From Phlyctochytrium arcticum (taxonomy: Eukaryota > Chytridiomycota > Chytridiomycetes > Chytridiales > Chytridiaceae), in the NCBI GenBank assembly GCA_025602905.1, contig JAHLKI010000004.1, positions 1,364,001 through 1,428,000 of the forward strand: 64,000 nt of DNA. Reading direction: 5' to 3'. Within the stretch, counting starts at the first letter, position 1; every line of letters starts with the position of its first letter. This document shows positions 54,038-64,000 of the stretch, one piece after another. Under the pieces are notes generated by a model. It was not told the origin of the DNA. It did not search any database and worked only from the letters and a program-made list of their open reading frames with translations. A program made the translations under genes and the position numbers.

Positions 54038-54420
54038 GCTGGGGCTGTCTGGGGGTGTCTACCAGCCATCATTGTTCTTTTGGTGATGGGGGTCATGAAA
54101 CGGCGACCAATATGGTATCTACGGTGCTGAAGGACACGCTGGGGCTGTCTGGGGGTGCCTACCAGCCATCACTGTTTTATCCTGGTGATGGGGGTCATGA
54201 AACGGCAACCGAGATGGTGTCTACGGTGCTAAAGGACACGCTGGGGCTGTCTTTGGGGTGCCTACCAGCCATCATTGTTCCCTTGGTGATGGGGGTCATG
54301 AAAGGGCAACCAAGATGGTATCTACGGTGTTTTTGGAGGCTGCTGCCGGGTTGCCTTTGTTGCATCTACCAGCCATCACTGCCTTTTTGGTGATGGGGGT
54401 CATGAAACGATGGGCGAAGG
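54038..54420 (+). repeat. Minisatellite of about 100-bp units inside a probable intron
   Basis: Four imperfect units containing GCTGGGGCTGTCTGGGGGTG, CTACCAGCCATCA and GGTGATGGGGGTCATGAAA, at 54038, 54138, 54240 and about 54345. The array recurs in the next tandem units (about 57004-57386 and 59939-60321). It lies between a GTGAGT donor (53990) and a TTCTTCAG acceptor (54500). Confidence 0.7.
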
Positions 54421-54500
54421 TGACGTCTAGGAGGACATCGCAACTATGGGACCAGCATCACTTAGCTTTATGGCTAATATTTTTTTATAGCATTCTTCAG

Positions 54501-55388
54501 ACTTGACTATTCCCGATGTATCTTTTGCACTGGAAGAAAGGCTTCCACCGGCAGAGGACGGCCGCTGGCGCAAAGTGGCCAAGTTCGTTGGAAAAAACCT
54601 CGACTCCTTTGTGAACCTGAAGTCGTGCTCTTGTCCCGCCGATCATCGGGTGACCATCGACTTAAACAGGCCAGCCGAGGCTATAATCACCGCATTCTCT
54701 AAGCAAGCCACCACTGTCGAGATTGCTAATACCGGAATTCCTGTTCTCGTTGCAGCCAGGTGCGTAGTGCCAATCTTGAAATACGCACTTTCTTCCGAAA
54801 CCAACTCGTTTTCCTTTGCAGACTGTTCATCTCCGCATGGGCGCGCGTGAATGACAACGTCCCAACATGCCTAAGCCTCACGGGGCGGGCATCGAATCTC
54901 CCTGGCTCTATCAGACACAGGTGCAGTACAATTAAAACTAGCAGTTGCATCACAAGGTTGTACTTACGGTTGGCCAAAACAAGGGTTGTCCTCCACTTCC
55001 CCTCCCGTGACCGTTGCGCGGACTTCATCAAAACAACCACCCGCTCGCCAAGTTTTGGCGCGTACTGTTTTTTTTTTGGGACATCACCGTGGATGTCAGC
55101 CATCCCTCCCAAAACGCCTTTAGCCGTCCAGCCGGCAGTTTGTAGTGGCCCGGCGGAACGATTTTCCCAACTTTTGCAGGTAAGTTTGAATTTTGATTCG
55201 TCCAGTGGTTCTGCATAGCTTAATTAGACGCTTCCTTTTAGCACTACCCCGACGTGGACCAGTCAAAGGTTCTTCTCGGAATCTCGACGTTCCAGCTTTT
55301 GGGAAAAGAATTGTTGGAGCGGATTATCCAAGACATGGAAGGTGCAGTGTCTTCGATTTGTATTGCTCACACTTGTGCAATGTACTGA
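54501..55388 (+). pseudogene. Unrecognised spliced host-like gene, copy 1
   Basis: After the TTCTTCAG acceptor at 54500 an exon reads LTIPDVSFALEERLPPAEDG...VEIANTGIPVLVAAR. A 62-nt GTGCGT..TTTGCAG intron (about 54762-54823) joins in frame to LFISAWARVNDNVPT...; another GTAAGT..TTTTAG intron (about 55181-55242) leads to HYPDVDQSKVLLGISTFQLLGKELLERII and a stop near 55388. The upstream exon before 53990 is uncertain. No family was recognised. The short introns indicate nuclear fungal-type DNA. Confidence 0.4.
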
Positions 55389-57466
55389 ACTTGTTACGCA
55401 GATTGATCGTTAATACTTTCGTCACATGCAATTCATTTAATTCTTTACTACCTATTATTGATTCATCCATCATTCACTATTATTTTTGATTCATCCATCA
55501 TTTAGTAGCTATCATTGGTTATCTAGTGACATTGTCTTATCAATTCTCAATCTTGAACTCTCTTAATGCTCAGATTTGTCGCTCACGTCTACATGCAGGC
55601 GTGTGATGGACTGTCGGAAAAGATTGGATCAAATTGTTCACAGCGTAGCCAATGACACAGTCCATCTCAGATTTCATCAACTGCCCTTGCCTAATTTCAA
55701 AAATCTTGGACCAAATGATACTTGACTCCCTCTCATTGTTCTAATTTCTTTCGAGGTACATTGGTATCGTAAAAAGTCAACCAGGAAACTGTTACTTTAT
55801 TGAATCATCAGAAAAAAGTATTTCGGTAGCGGTAACAATACCATCCTCCCAAAGTTGTTCCACAACAAAAAGAGTCACGGAAACACAATCATTTGTCTCT
55901 CGCCCTATCGTATCCAGTCAAACTGAACGACCACCATATTGCATATAAAAACATAATCACACGTAAACTTGCACTGGTATATATTCACCAACTTTACCAG
56001 CAAGATCTTCCTTATACTGCAGTTCGAGCCGCTCACAGTTTCTGAGATGCTCAACTTACCACGCCATGAAATCGCAATCAATCAAAAATCTCGGTCTTGT
56101 ATTCCAGATGAACTTAAGGGGACTCTTCTAGCTTCATTTATCTAACCATTCTCCATACCTGTGAGATGAGGTTTCTTACCCCACTGCATCTATACGAATG
56201 ACGGATCTGTCAAAGCGGAAAAGTCTTCTTGGCTAGAAATCCATGATGGCAAAGGTTAAATCGAAAGAAAAAGAGCTTGTTGGGCCGTGCTGCAATTTAA
56301 GGTATGAGCAACGTGGCAAATTAACTATCTTCAATGATAAGCGTTAGTACCTGACTCCAGTGTTTCATAAATGCCTCCTCCCTCGCCGAGTCAAGAGCTT
56401 GAGCAAATTTCTGAGAATGTGCCATCGGCAGAGTAAGAAGTTTTTCGATAGGCAGATCATGTATCAAAGAGGTCCCTCTGAGGAATTAATCATTGGCCCA
56501 TAGGCCCCGCATTGTGGTGTTGCTCGCCTGGGGCTACTTGCTCGATGGTTTGTCCCGTTGAATGGTTGGAGCACTTTCTCCCACCATCTGTCTTGAAGAG
56601 TCCCACCACTGTCGGCACTTGATTTCGGCCTTGTCGAATCGACGCGGAGTATGTCGGAATGACAATCCTCCCCCTCCGTTCCCTCCCGTATGAAAGTGGC
56701 GCGTCGGCACAGGAATTTGGGACCGATGTCCCCCCACAACGTCCTTGAACGTCAAGTCTTTGACAGCTGCAACAACCAACAGTGACAGAAGTCGTTACAA
56801 AGTACCCAAACTACCTCCCTCCAACTTCCATTCCTCTATTGGGTACGGTTGGCGCCGGCAATCCTCGAAATCCGAGTCGCGTTGCTGCTGCTCGCGTGGT
56901 CGCGTCGCAAGATTCACAACACACAGATTCAACCAAGCTCGCCACCTCCCCAACATGGTGAGTGTCTGCAAATAGTCGTTTTGTTGGGGTCTTCCTGAAG
57001 CATGCTGGGGCTGTCTGGGGGTGTCTACCAGCCATCATTGTTCTTTTGGTGATGGGGGTCATGAAACGGCGACCAATATGGTATCTACGGTGCTGAAGGA
57101 CACGCTGGGGCTGTCTGGGGGTGCCTACCAGCCATCACTGTTTTATCCTGGTGATGGGGGTCATGAAACGGCAACCGAGATGGTGTCTACGGTGCTAAAG
57201 GACACGCTGGGGCTGTCTTTGGGGTGCCTACCAGCCATCATTGTTCCCTTGGTGATGGGGGTCATGAAAGGGCAACCAAGATGGTATCTACGGTGTTTTT
57301 GGAGGCTGCTGCCGGGTTGCCTTTGTTGCATCTACCAGCCATCACTGCCTTTTTGGTGATGGGGGTCATGAAACGATGGGCGAAGGTGACGTCTAGGAGG
57401 ACATCGCAACTATGGGACCAGCATCACTTAGCTTTATGGCTAATATTTTTTTATAGCATTCTTCAG

Positions 57467-58354
57467 ACTTGACTATTCCCGATGTATCTTTTGCACTGGA
57501 AGAAAGGCTTCCACCGGCAGAGGACGGCCGCTGGCGCAAAGTGGCCAAGTTCGTTGGAAAAAACCTCGACTCCTTTGTGAACCTGAAGTCGTGCTCTTGT
57601 CCCGCCGATCATCGGGTGACCATCGACTTAAACAGGCCAGCCGAGGCTATAATCACCGCATTCTCTAAGCAAGCCACCACTGTCGAGATTGCTAATACCG
57701 GAATTCCTGTTCTCGTTGCAGCCAGGTGCGTAGTGCCAATCTTGAAATACGCACTTTCTTCCGAAACCGACTCGTTTTCCTTTGCAGACTGTTCATCTCC
57801 GCATGGGCGCGCGTGAATGACAACGTCCCAACATGCCTAAGCCTCACGGGGCGGGCATCGAATCTCCCTGGCTCTATCAGACACAGGTGCAGTACAATTA
57901 AAACTAGCAGTTGCATCACAAGGTTGTACTTACGGTTGGCCAAAACAGAGGTTGTCCTCCACTTCCCCTCCCGTGACCGTTGCGCGGACTTCATCAAAAC
58001 AACCACCCGCTCGCCAAGTTTTGGCGCGTACTGTTTTTTTTTTGGGACATCACCGTGGATGTCAGCCATCCCTCCCAAAACGCCTTTAGCCGTCCAGCTG
58101 GCAGTTTGTAGTGGCCCGGCGGAACGATTTTCCCAACTTTTGCAGGTAAGTTTGAATTTTGATTCGTCCAGTGGTTCTGCATAGCTTAATTAGACGCTTC
58201 CTTTTAGCACTACCCCGACGTGGACCAGTCAAAGGTTCTTCTCGGAATCTCGACGTTCCAGCTTTTGGGAAAAGAATTGTTGGAGCGGATTATCCAAGAC
58301 ATGGAAGGTGCAGTGTCTTCGATTTGTATTGCTCACACTTGTGCAATGTACTGA
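57467..58354 (+). pseudogene. Unrecognised spliced host-like gene, copy 2
   Basis: Second tandem copy of the 54501-55388 gene, with a handful of substitutions (for example Asn to Asp in the first intron region, Pro to Leu in the third exon) and the same three splice-site pairs. Regions 55390-56300 and 58356-59266 are AT-rich non-coding parts of the tandem unit. Confidence 0.4.
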
Positions 58355-60414
58355 ACTTGTTACGCAGATTGATCGTTAATACTTTCGTCACATGCAATTC
58401 ATTTAATTCTTTACTACCTATTATCGATTCATCCATCATTCACTATTATTTTTGATTCATCCATCATTTAGTAGCTATCATTGGTTACCTAGTGACATTG
58501 TCTTATCAATTCTCAATCTTGAACTCTCTTAATGCTCAGATTTGTCGCTCACGACTACATGCAGGCGTGTGATGGACTGTCGGAAAAGATTGGATCAAGT
58601 TGTTCACAGCGTAGCCAATGACACAGTCCATCTCAGATTTCATCAACTGCCCTTGCCTAATTTCAAAAATCTTGGACCAAATGATACTTGACTCCCTCTC
58701 ATTGTTCTAATTTCTTTCGAGGTACATTGGTATCGTAAAAAGTCAACCAGGAAACTGTTACTTTATTGAATCATCAGAAAAAAGTATTTCGGTAGCGGTA
58801 ACAATACCATCCTCCCAAAGTTGTTCCACAACGAAAAGAGTCACGGAAACACAATCATTTGTCTCTCGCCCTATCGTATCCAGTCAAACTGAACGACCAC
58901 CATATTGCATATAAAAACATAATCACACGTAAACTTGCACTGGTATATATTCACCAACTTTACCAGCAAGATCTTCCTTATACTGCAGTTCGAGCCGCTC
59001 ACAGTTTCTGAGATGCTCAACTTACCACGCCATGAAATCGCAATCAATCAAAAATCTCGGTCTTGTATTCCAGATGAACTTAAGGGGACTCTTCTAGCTT
59101 CATTTATCTAACCATTCTCCATACCTGTGAGATGAGGTTTCTTACCCCACTGCATCTATACGAATGACGGATCTGTCAAAGCGGAAAAGTCTTCTTGGCT
59201 AGAAATCCATGATGGCAAAGGTTAAATCGAAAGAAAAAGAGCTTGTTGGGCCGTGCTGCAATTTAAGGTATGAGCAACGTGGCAAATTAACTATCTTCAA
59301 TGATAAGCGTTAGTACCTGACTCCAGTGTTTCATAAATGCCTCCTCCCTCGCCGAGTCGAGAGCTTGAGCAAATTTCTGAGAATGTGCCATCGGCAGAGT
59401 AACAAGTTTTTCGATAGGCAGATCATATGTCAAAGGGGTCCCTCTGAGGAATGAATCATTGGCCCATAGGCCCCGCATTGTGGTGTTGCTCGCCTGGGGC
59501 TACTTGCTCGATGGTTCGGGCTGGGCCCCAGAAGCGCATGCGTCTCGTTGAATGGTTGGATCTTGAAAAGTCCCACGACTCTCACCTGCGTACGGAGTAT
59601 ATCGGAATGACAGTCCTCCCTCTCCGTTCCCGCCCGTATGTAAGTGGCGCGTCGGCACGGTACCCACGGCCCCCAACGTCCTTGAACGTCAAGTCTTTGA
59701 CAGCTGCAACAACCAACAGTGACAGAAGTCGTTACAAAGTACCCAAACTACCTCCCTCCAACTTCCATTCCTCTATTGGGTACGGTTGGCGCCCGCAACC
59801 CTCAAAATCCGAGTCGCGTTGCTGCTGCTCGCGTGGTCGCGTCGCAAGATTCACAACACACAGATTCAACCAAGCTCGCCACCTCCCCAACATGGTGAGT
59901 GTCTGCAAGTAGTCGTTTTGTTGGGGTCTTCCTGAAGCATGCTGGGGCTGTCTGGGGGTGTCTACCAGCCATCATTGTTCTTTTGGTGATGGGGGTCATG
60001 AAACGGCGACCAATATGGTATCTACGGTGCTGAAGGATACGCTGGGGCTGTCTGGGGGTGCCTACCAGCCATCACTGTTTTTCCTGGTGATGGGGGTCAT
60101 GAAACGGCGACCGAGATGGTGTCTACGGTGCTAAAGGACACGCTGGGGCTGTCTTTGGGGTGCCTACCAGCCATCATTGTTCCCTTGGTGATGGGGGTCA
60201 TGAAAGGGCAACCAAGATGGTATCTACGGTGTTTTTGGAGGCTGCTGCCGGGTTGCCTTTGTTGCGTCTACCAGCCATCACTGCCTTTTTGGTGATGGGG
60301 GTCATGAAACGATGGGCGAAAGTGACGTCTAGGAGGACATTGCAACTATGGGACCAGCATCACTTAGCTTTATGGCTAATTTTTTTTTATAGCATTCTTC
60401 AGACTTGACTATTC

Positions 60415-61782
60415 TCGATGCACTGTTTTCGAATGATGTCAAATTTCAGATATATTTTGATCAGTTGAAAGCGTCCAATAATATTCTGCGTGATCAACTC
60501 GGATCTCAGAATCAGCAAATCGGTTCCATGACTTTGCAGACGTACACCGTATTCCGACATCTTCTAGAGAGTATTGGTATAAATCACGAAACGATTCCAG
60601 AACATCCAACTCCCGACTTCGTGATACGAACGTTGAAAGCAGTCAAAGATGCCAGTCCGGTTGCTTTGAAAGAGACAGCGAATATGATTAGTCTCTTGCA
60701 GAATTTGCAGCGTGTAACAGAGGTTGAATCGAAAGGAACGCAAGTTCCACCTCGGAAAACAAATAAGCCATTTCCAATCGATACGAAGAATCTCTACCCC
60801 AAAGTAGAGAATGTTGACAAAGTACCCAGTCTCGCCAAACCCAGATATCCATGGTCCCTTCACTGCCCTATGTGAGCAGCTTTGCAAATGAATCTTTGTG
60901 CTGGAGTACCCGGTGAGTACAGCGAATGAGTTCTGTAAATTCCGACATTGTACAGTCGAGACTGCCGGGGAGGAGTTCATTGGCCGACTGAGCAACGCCG
61001 TTGACTCCTTTGTACAGAAACTGTCGTTCGATGATTTCCATGAGCGCAACCTGATCCGATGCATCAATTGTTTGGAGGGCTGCAATCATCGCTTCAACCG
61101 GCCCAGTCGCAGTGTTCTCCACGGCCGTGCCCGTTTTCCCGTGGTTTTTGAAAATCCCCATTGTAGATAGCTTCGACGGAACACCTGCAACCAGGACACA
61201 GTGATATGGTAGACTAGAAAAATGTAGCTGGGTGTCAAGAGGTGACCAGACTTGGATGCAGCACATGAGACCTGCCTTCTAAACCGCTGGTTGTCCTGGA
61301 AGGTCGTGACCACTCTAGAGTTGAGGCTGTTGAGACCGAGTCCGAGTGATGAAGATAATGGTCACCAATGACGATACTATCCGCGCTGATGGTAAAGGTG
61401 CTGCTTTTCGTGCTTTCGTTCTGCTTGCGCAGAGCAAAAGCCTCACGAGTAACGCGAAACACTTTCGATTTTTCATCTCTGTACACAAACCGCCGTCTCT
61501 GCAAAGTGGTCTGGGCTTGATGCCTATTGAGACGAGGTGAAGCCACTTTTGAACGAGATCAATTTTGTGTTGAATATAGGGGATGACTTCCTGTGCCGGC
61601 AAATTATTGGCCACGAATTCGGCCCACTTTTGATCCCAAACTCTTTGGTAGCAGATTGTACTCTCTAAAAGGGGAGGTATGAGCAACGTGGCAAATTAAC
61701 TATCTTCGATGATATCATGATAAGCGTTAGTACCTGACTCCAGTGTTTCTTAAATGCCTCCTCCCTCACCGAGTCGTCGAGA
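60415..61782 (+). repeat. Direct duplication, second copy, with a piece of the viral virion-type gene
   Basis: Bases 60415-60845 repeat the virion-type gene segment VLDALFSNDVKFQIYFDQLK ... KNLYPKVENVDK in frame. 60850-61782 repeats the host-like gene fragment. The left edge is a sharp junction inside the third tandem unit, at ACTATTC/TCGATG. Confidence 0.8.
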
Positions 61783-62492
61783 ATACCAATAGTTAGAATA
61801 CTCGGTTGAGTCATTTTGATCGTATGAAACGATGTTGAATCAACTATACTGTAATTGATTGAACTTGGTGTAATTGCGTTTGGAAGAATGACAAACTTGT
61901 CCGACGGATTAGCCCTAGTCACTATATCGGAAAAGTCGTCAGGCTGAATACAAGCTAGAATATTCTGATTGCTCTCAATACCTGCAGGGCAGAGAATGGA
62001 TCCATTGGAAGAGAATGTTCGACTCGTCAGGAGAATTGGCTGACTGGCACTGAGATTCACTGGATTCATGAATGTCACATTCTTTGCGGAAACAGTGGAA
62101 TCTATGTTCCCCAGCTGGTAGTATGATGTACTTCCTCCTTGTTTTCCAAGCACTTTGAAGTCCTTTGGGCCACTAGTACTCAGTGAGATTCTCCGACTGA
62201 CTTGATCGTACGTTACGGAATACGGCTGAGTGGCATTCGAGGTGAGCAGCTGGGACAAAGCCGTAGATATTGTAGACACATCATAGACACCATCTGGCAG
62301 CGTAATGGTGATGGGGGAATCGTTTGCTTCCTGTATGACGAGCTTGTTGTTCAATTCATGCGAGATGCTATCGCAAGATTGTATAAACGAGAATGCCTTG
62401 ATACGAAACGCGTGGATCGTAAGAGGCGAGATTTGAAAACTAGGTGTCAACGAGCTTAGAATTGCAGTATTCAGTACTATCTGACGATACAT
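61783..62492 (-). pseudogene. Penton / minor capsid protein of element C, C-terminus replaced
   Basis: Starts at 62492 (MYRQIVLNTAILSSL) and is colinear with the B penton through ..SILTIGILDD; the last seven residues are lost at the rearrangement point near 61782. The frame then runs into host-like codons (SVREEAFKKHWSQ..) to 61665. The jelly-roll core is open. Confidence 0.65.
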
Positions 62493-62546
62493 GCTTTGCT
62501 TGCCTTTTATTATACACTAGAATAGATAATAAGAAAAGCTTGCGTA
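62493..62546. promoter_or_regulatory. Conserved bidirectional penton/ATPase promoter (element C)
   Basis: Counterpart of 11009-11058: CTTTTATTATACACTAGAATAG and ATAATAAGAAAAGC words match B after reverse complement, between the divergent penton and ATPase starts. Confidence 0.55.
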
Positions 62547-63170
62547 ATGAATGTAGAGAAAGTTTCTATTCCGAAGCAATATAAGCAGAAGATTGTCGAC
62601 AGTACACCAGAAGGTTACCCCCGGAAGTTTTTCACACTCTCGTGTATCGGAAGTTCACGCTCTAGTAAGACAACATGTATCATCAACTTGATCAAGAAGG
62701 TTGCTCACACATATCGGAACATAGTAGTGTATTCACCATCCATTGATGACTTAAGCTGGACGGCGCTGAAAAAGTATGACAATGTTTACACCTCGCAAAC
62801 CATCTCGAATCATATTCTGAACAATCTCTTTGAGAAGCAAAAAAAGATTTACCAAAAGGACAAGGACAAGAATCACATGTCCATCTGCGTTTCGTTCCAT
62901 GATACACTCCAATGCACCCCCTTGCAGCGAGTCAATGCAACTCATGCCATTCTTTATCGACTGAACGATGCGCAACTGGAGAAGATTGCCCCTGAGCTGA
63001 GATGCCATCTGTCGAACAAAGAGTTTGTAGAGATGGCAAATGAATATACAAAAAACCCTTACACTTTTCTCTATATAGATGTGAAAGCTCTGTGCAACGA
63101 GGACGTATTCGTCAGAGGAAAACCCGCAACTCTAATAACACAGAACAAAGAAGAAAAAGATGATTCATAA
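62547..63170 (+). pseudogene. Packaging ATPase of element C, Walker B region deleted
   Basis: A single open frame of 207 codons starting MNVEKVSIPKQYKQK. Compared with B it lacks about 47 residues in frame, from just after DKNHM to MSICVSFHD, which removes the Walker B Asp pair. The Walker A motif reads GSSRSSKTT, with Ser replacing the Gly before the catalytic Lys. Although open, it is not expected to hydrolyse ATP. It keeps the divergent promoter and the downstream integrase neighbour. Confidence 0.8.
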
Positions 63171-63181
63171 TAAGACAGAAT

Positions 63182-64000
63182 ATGGACAGCGATGAAGATG
63201 AAGTTGCCAGATACTGGAAACCAATTACGAGGCAAGATTATGATCAATTACTCGACATGTATACTAACGGAGGTGCGCTAATGGGCAGGGACAGATTGTA
63301 TTTTCTTTACAAGCAGAGATTCCCTACATCGAAACTTAGCCAGAGAACATTGCTGGAAGAGTTTCTGAAGAAACAAACTGTGTATCAACGCTTCTCAAGA
63401 CCTCATACGCAACGGGGAATGGTACGGTCGATTCTATCGAAGGAGGAGGGGCATTTTCTGCTTGACTGCACCTTTATGCGGCCATTCGGAGGCAATATGG
63501 CAATTGTTGTGGCAGTGGATATTCTGACAAAGAAGGTTTACGCCCGTCCCTTGAAACGAGTCAATAAGGGGTGTTGTGACATTGCTTAAATCTATGATCG
63601 ACGATGGCGTGACAATTAAGACGATTCAGAGCGACAATGGAAGTGAAAACATCGGTAGGGAAACTCAGGACTTTGCCGAGGAACACGGCATCGTTTGGCG
63701 TACAAGTAAGCTGCATTCCCCGTGGTCAAACGGAATAGTAGAGAAGATGAACTCTACCGTCAAACGGGCTTTGTATATGGGCACTCATTACAATAAGAAT
63801 TGGGTACAACTCTTGCCGAATGTAATTCAATCTATTAACAGTACGATTTCGTTTGGTGCAGGAAAGAAACCACGAACACCTCAGTATATCAAAGACAATG
63901 CAGAAGAAATAGCAGAAGCTCAAAGAAAGGATAGAAACAAAGGTGTTTCTGGGAAATTGAAAACCTTCAAGATTGGTGACAAGGTGAGACGCTATATCAC
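63182..64000 (+). pseudogene. rve integrase of element C, frameshifted, runs off the window
   Basis: Starts MDSDEDEVARYWKPI at 63182, 11 bp after the ATPase stop. The first frame ends at 63589 after KRVNKGCCDIA; one missing base near 63570 explains the break, since the alternative frame continues as in B with SDNGSENIG (second Asp) and NGIVEKMNS (Glu). The first Asp lies in LLDCTFM. The chromodomain, if kept, lies beyond the window. Confidence 0.8.

Larger units (their letters stand above)
53324..60414 (+). repeat. Tandem array of a 2.97-kb unit (about 2.4 copies)
   Basis: Units start with GGTATGAGCAACGTGGCAAA at 53324, 56301 and 59267, giving periods of 2977 and 2966 bp; the third copy is cut at about 60414 by viral sequence. 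Copies 1 and 2 differ by only a few substitutions and a short indel; copy 3 is more diverged between 59450 and 59700. High identity points to recent unequal exchange, or an assembly repeat. Confidence 0.85.

Overview
The window looks like a stretch of fungal nuclear DNA, most likely from a basidiomycete, filled with integrated dsDNA viruses of the Polinton-like (PLV/Maverick-related) kind. The fungal reading rests on short GT..AG introns of about 40-75 nt, a MULE transposase gene of the type common in Agaricomycetes (N-terminal zinc cluster, SWIM finger, several short introns), and a PIF1-type Helitron. The viral reading rests on a linked set of hallmark genes: double-jelly-roll major capsid, penton (minor capsid), A32-like packaging ATPase, retroviral-type integrase with a chromodomain, D5-like primase-helicase, tyrosine recombinase, two DNA adenine methyltransferase families and giant trimeric-type fibres. 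No protein-primed DNA polymerase B and no adenain-like protease were seen. No rRNA, tRNA or CRISPR array was seen.

Three viral genomes lie side by side. Element A (1 to about 6137, right end only) has a fibre pseudogene, a small gene, an NPPY methyltransferase and a CheY-like receiver protein. Element B (about 6138-43342) is complete end to end, with terminal inverted repeats of about 0.8 kb. From left to right it has the NPPY methyltransferase, Dam-like methylase, integrase, ATPase, penton, a coiled-coil protein, MCP, two unknowns, primase-helicase, HTH peptide, tyrosine recombinase, virion-type protein, a B-only intron-containing gene, fibre and end-region ORFs. Without a 13.2-kb transposon insertion (28453-41669) B would be about 24 kb. 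Element C (43319 to the window end) is inverted and joined to B at a perfect-centred palindrome. It runs fibre, virion-type protein, penton, ATPase, integrase, but its middle (MCP, primase-helicase, recombinase) has been replaced by 9.3 kb of host-like repeated DNA.

The insertion in B is nested: a Helitron (helicase 33595-39129, minus) interrupts a small viral gene, and a MULE (about 29518-33630) sits in the 3' end of the Helitron coding region. The block in C (52490-61782) holds tandem units of 2.97 kb, an 8.35-kb direct duplication that includes viral sequence, and fragments of intron-containing genes I do not recognise.

In B the genes for DNA modification, integration, replication and recombination are open, while MCP, ATPase, fibre and the virion-type protein all carry frameshifts or stops. 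B therefore looks like a relic that can no longer make virions but may have kept its DNA-mobility functions for longer. Each element also carries its own family of short repeats near its termini (ACACAGAT in A, AGGTGTGT in B, GGGGCAGAGTT in C). In B the same block also flanks the primase-helicase gene, which suggests an origin-like or control function.
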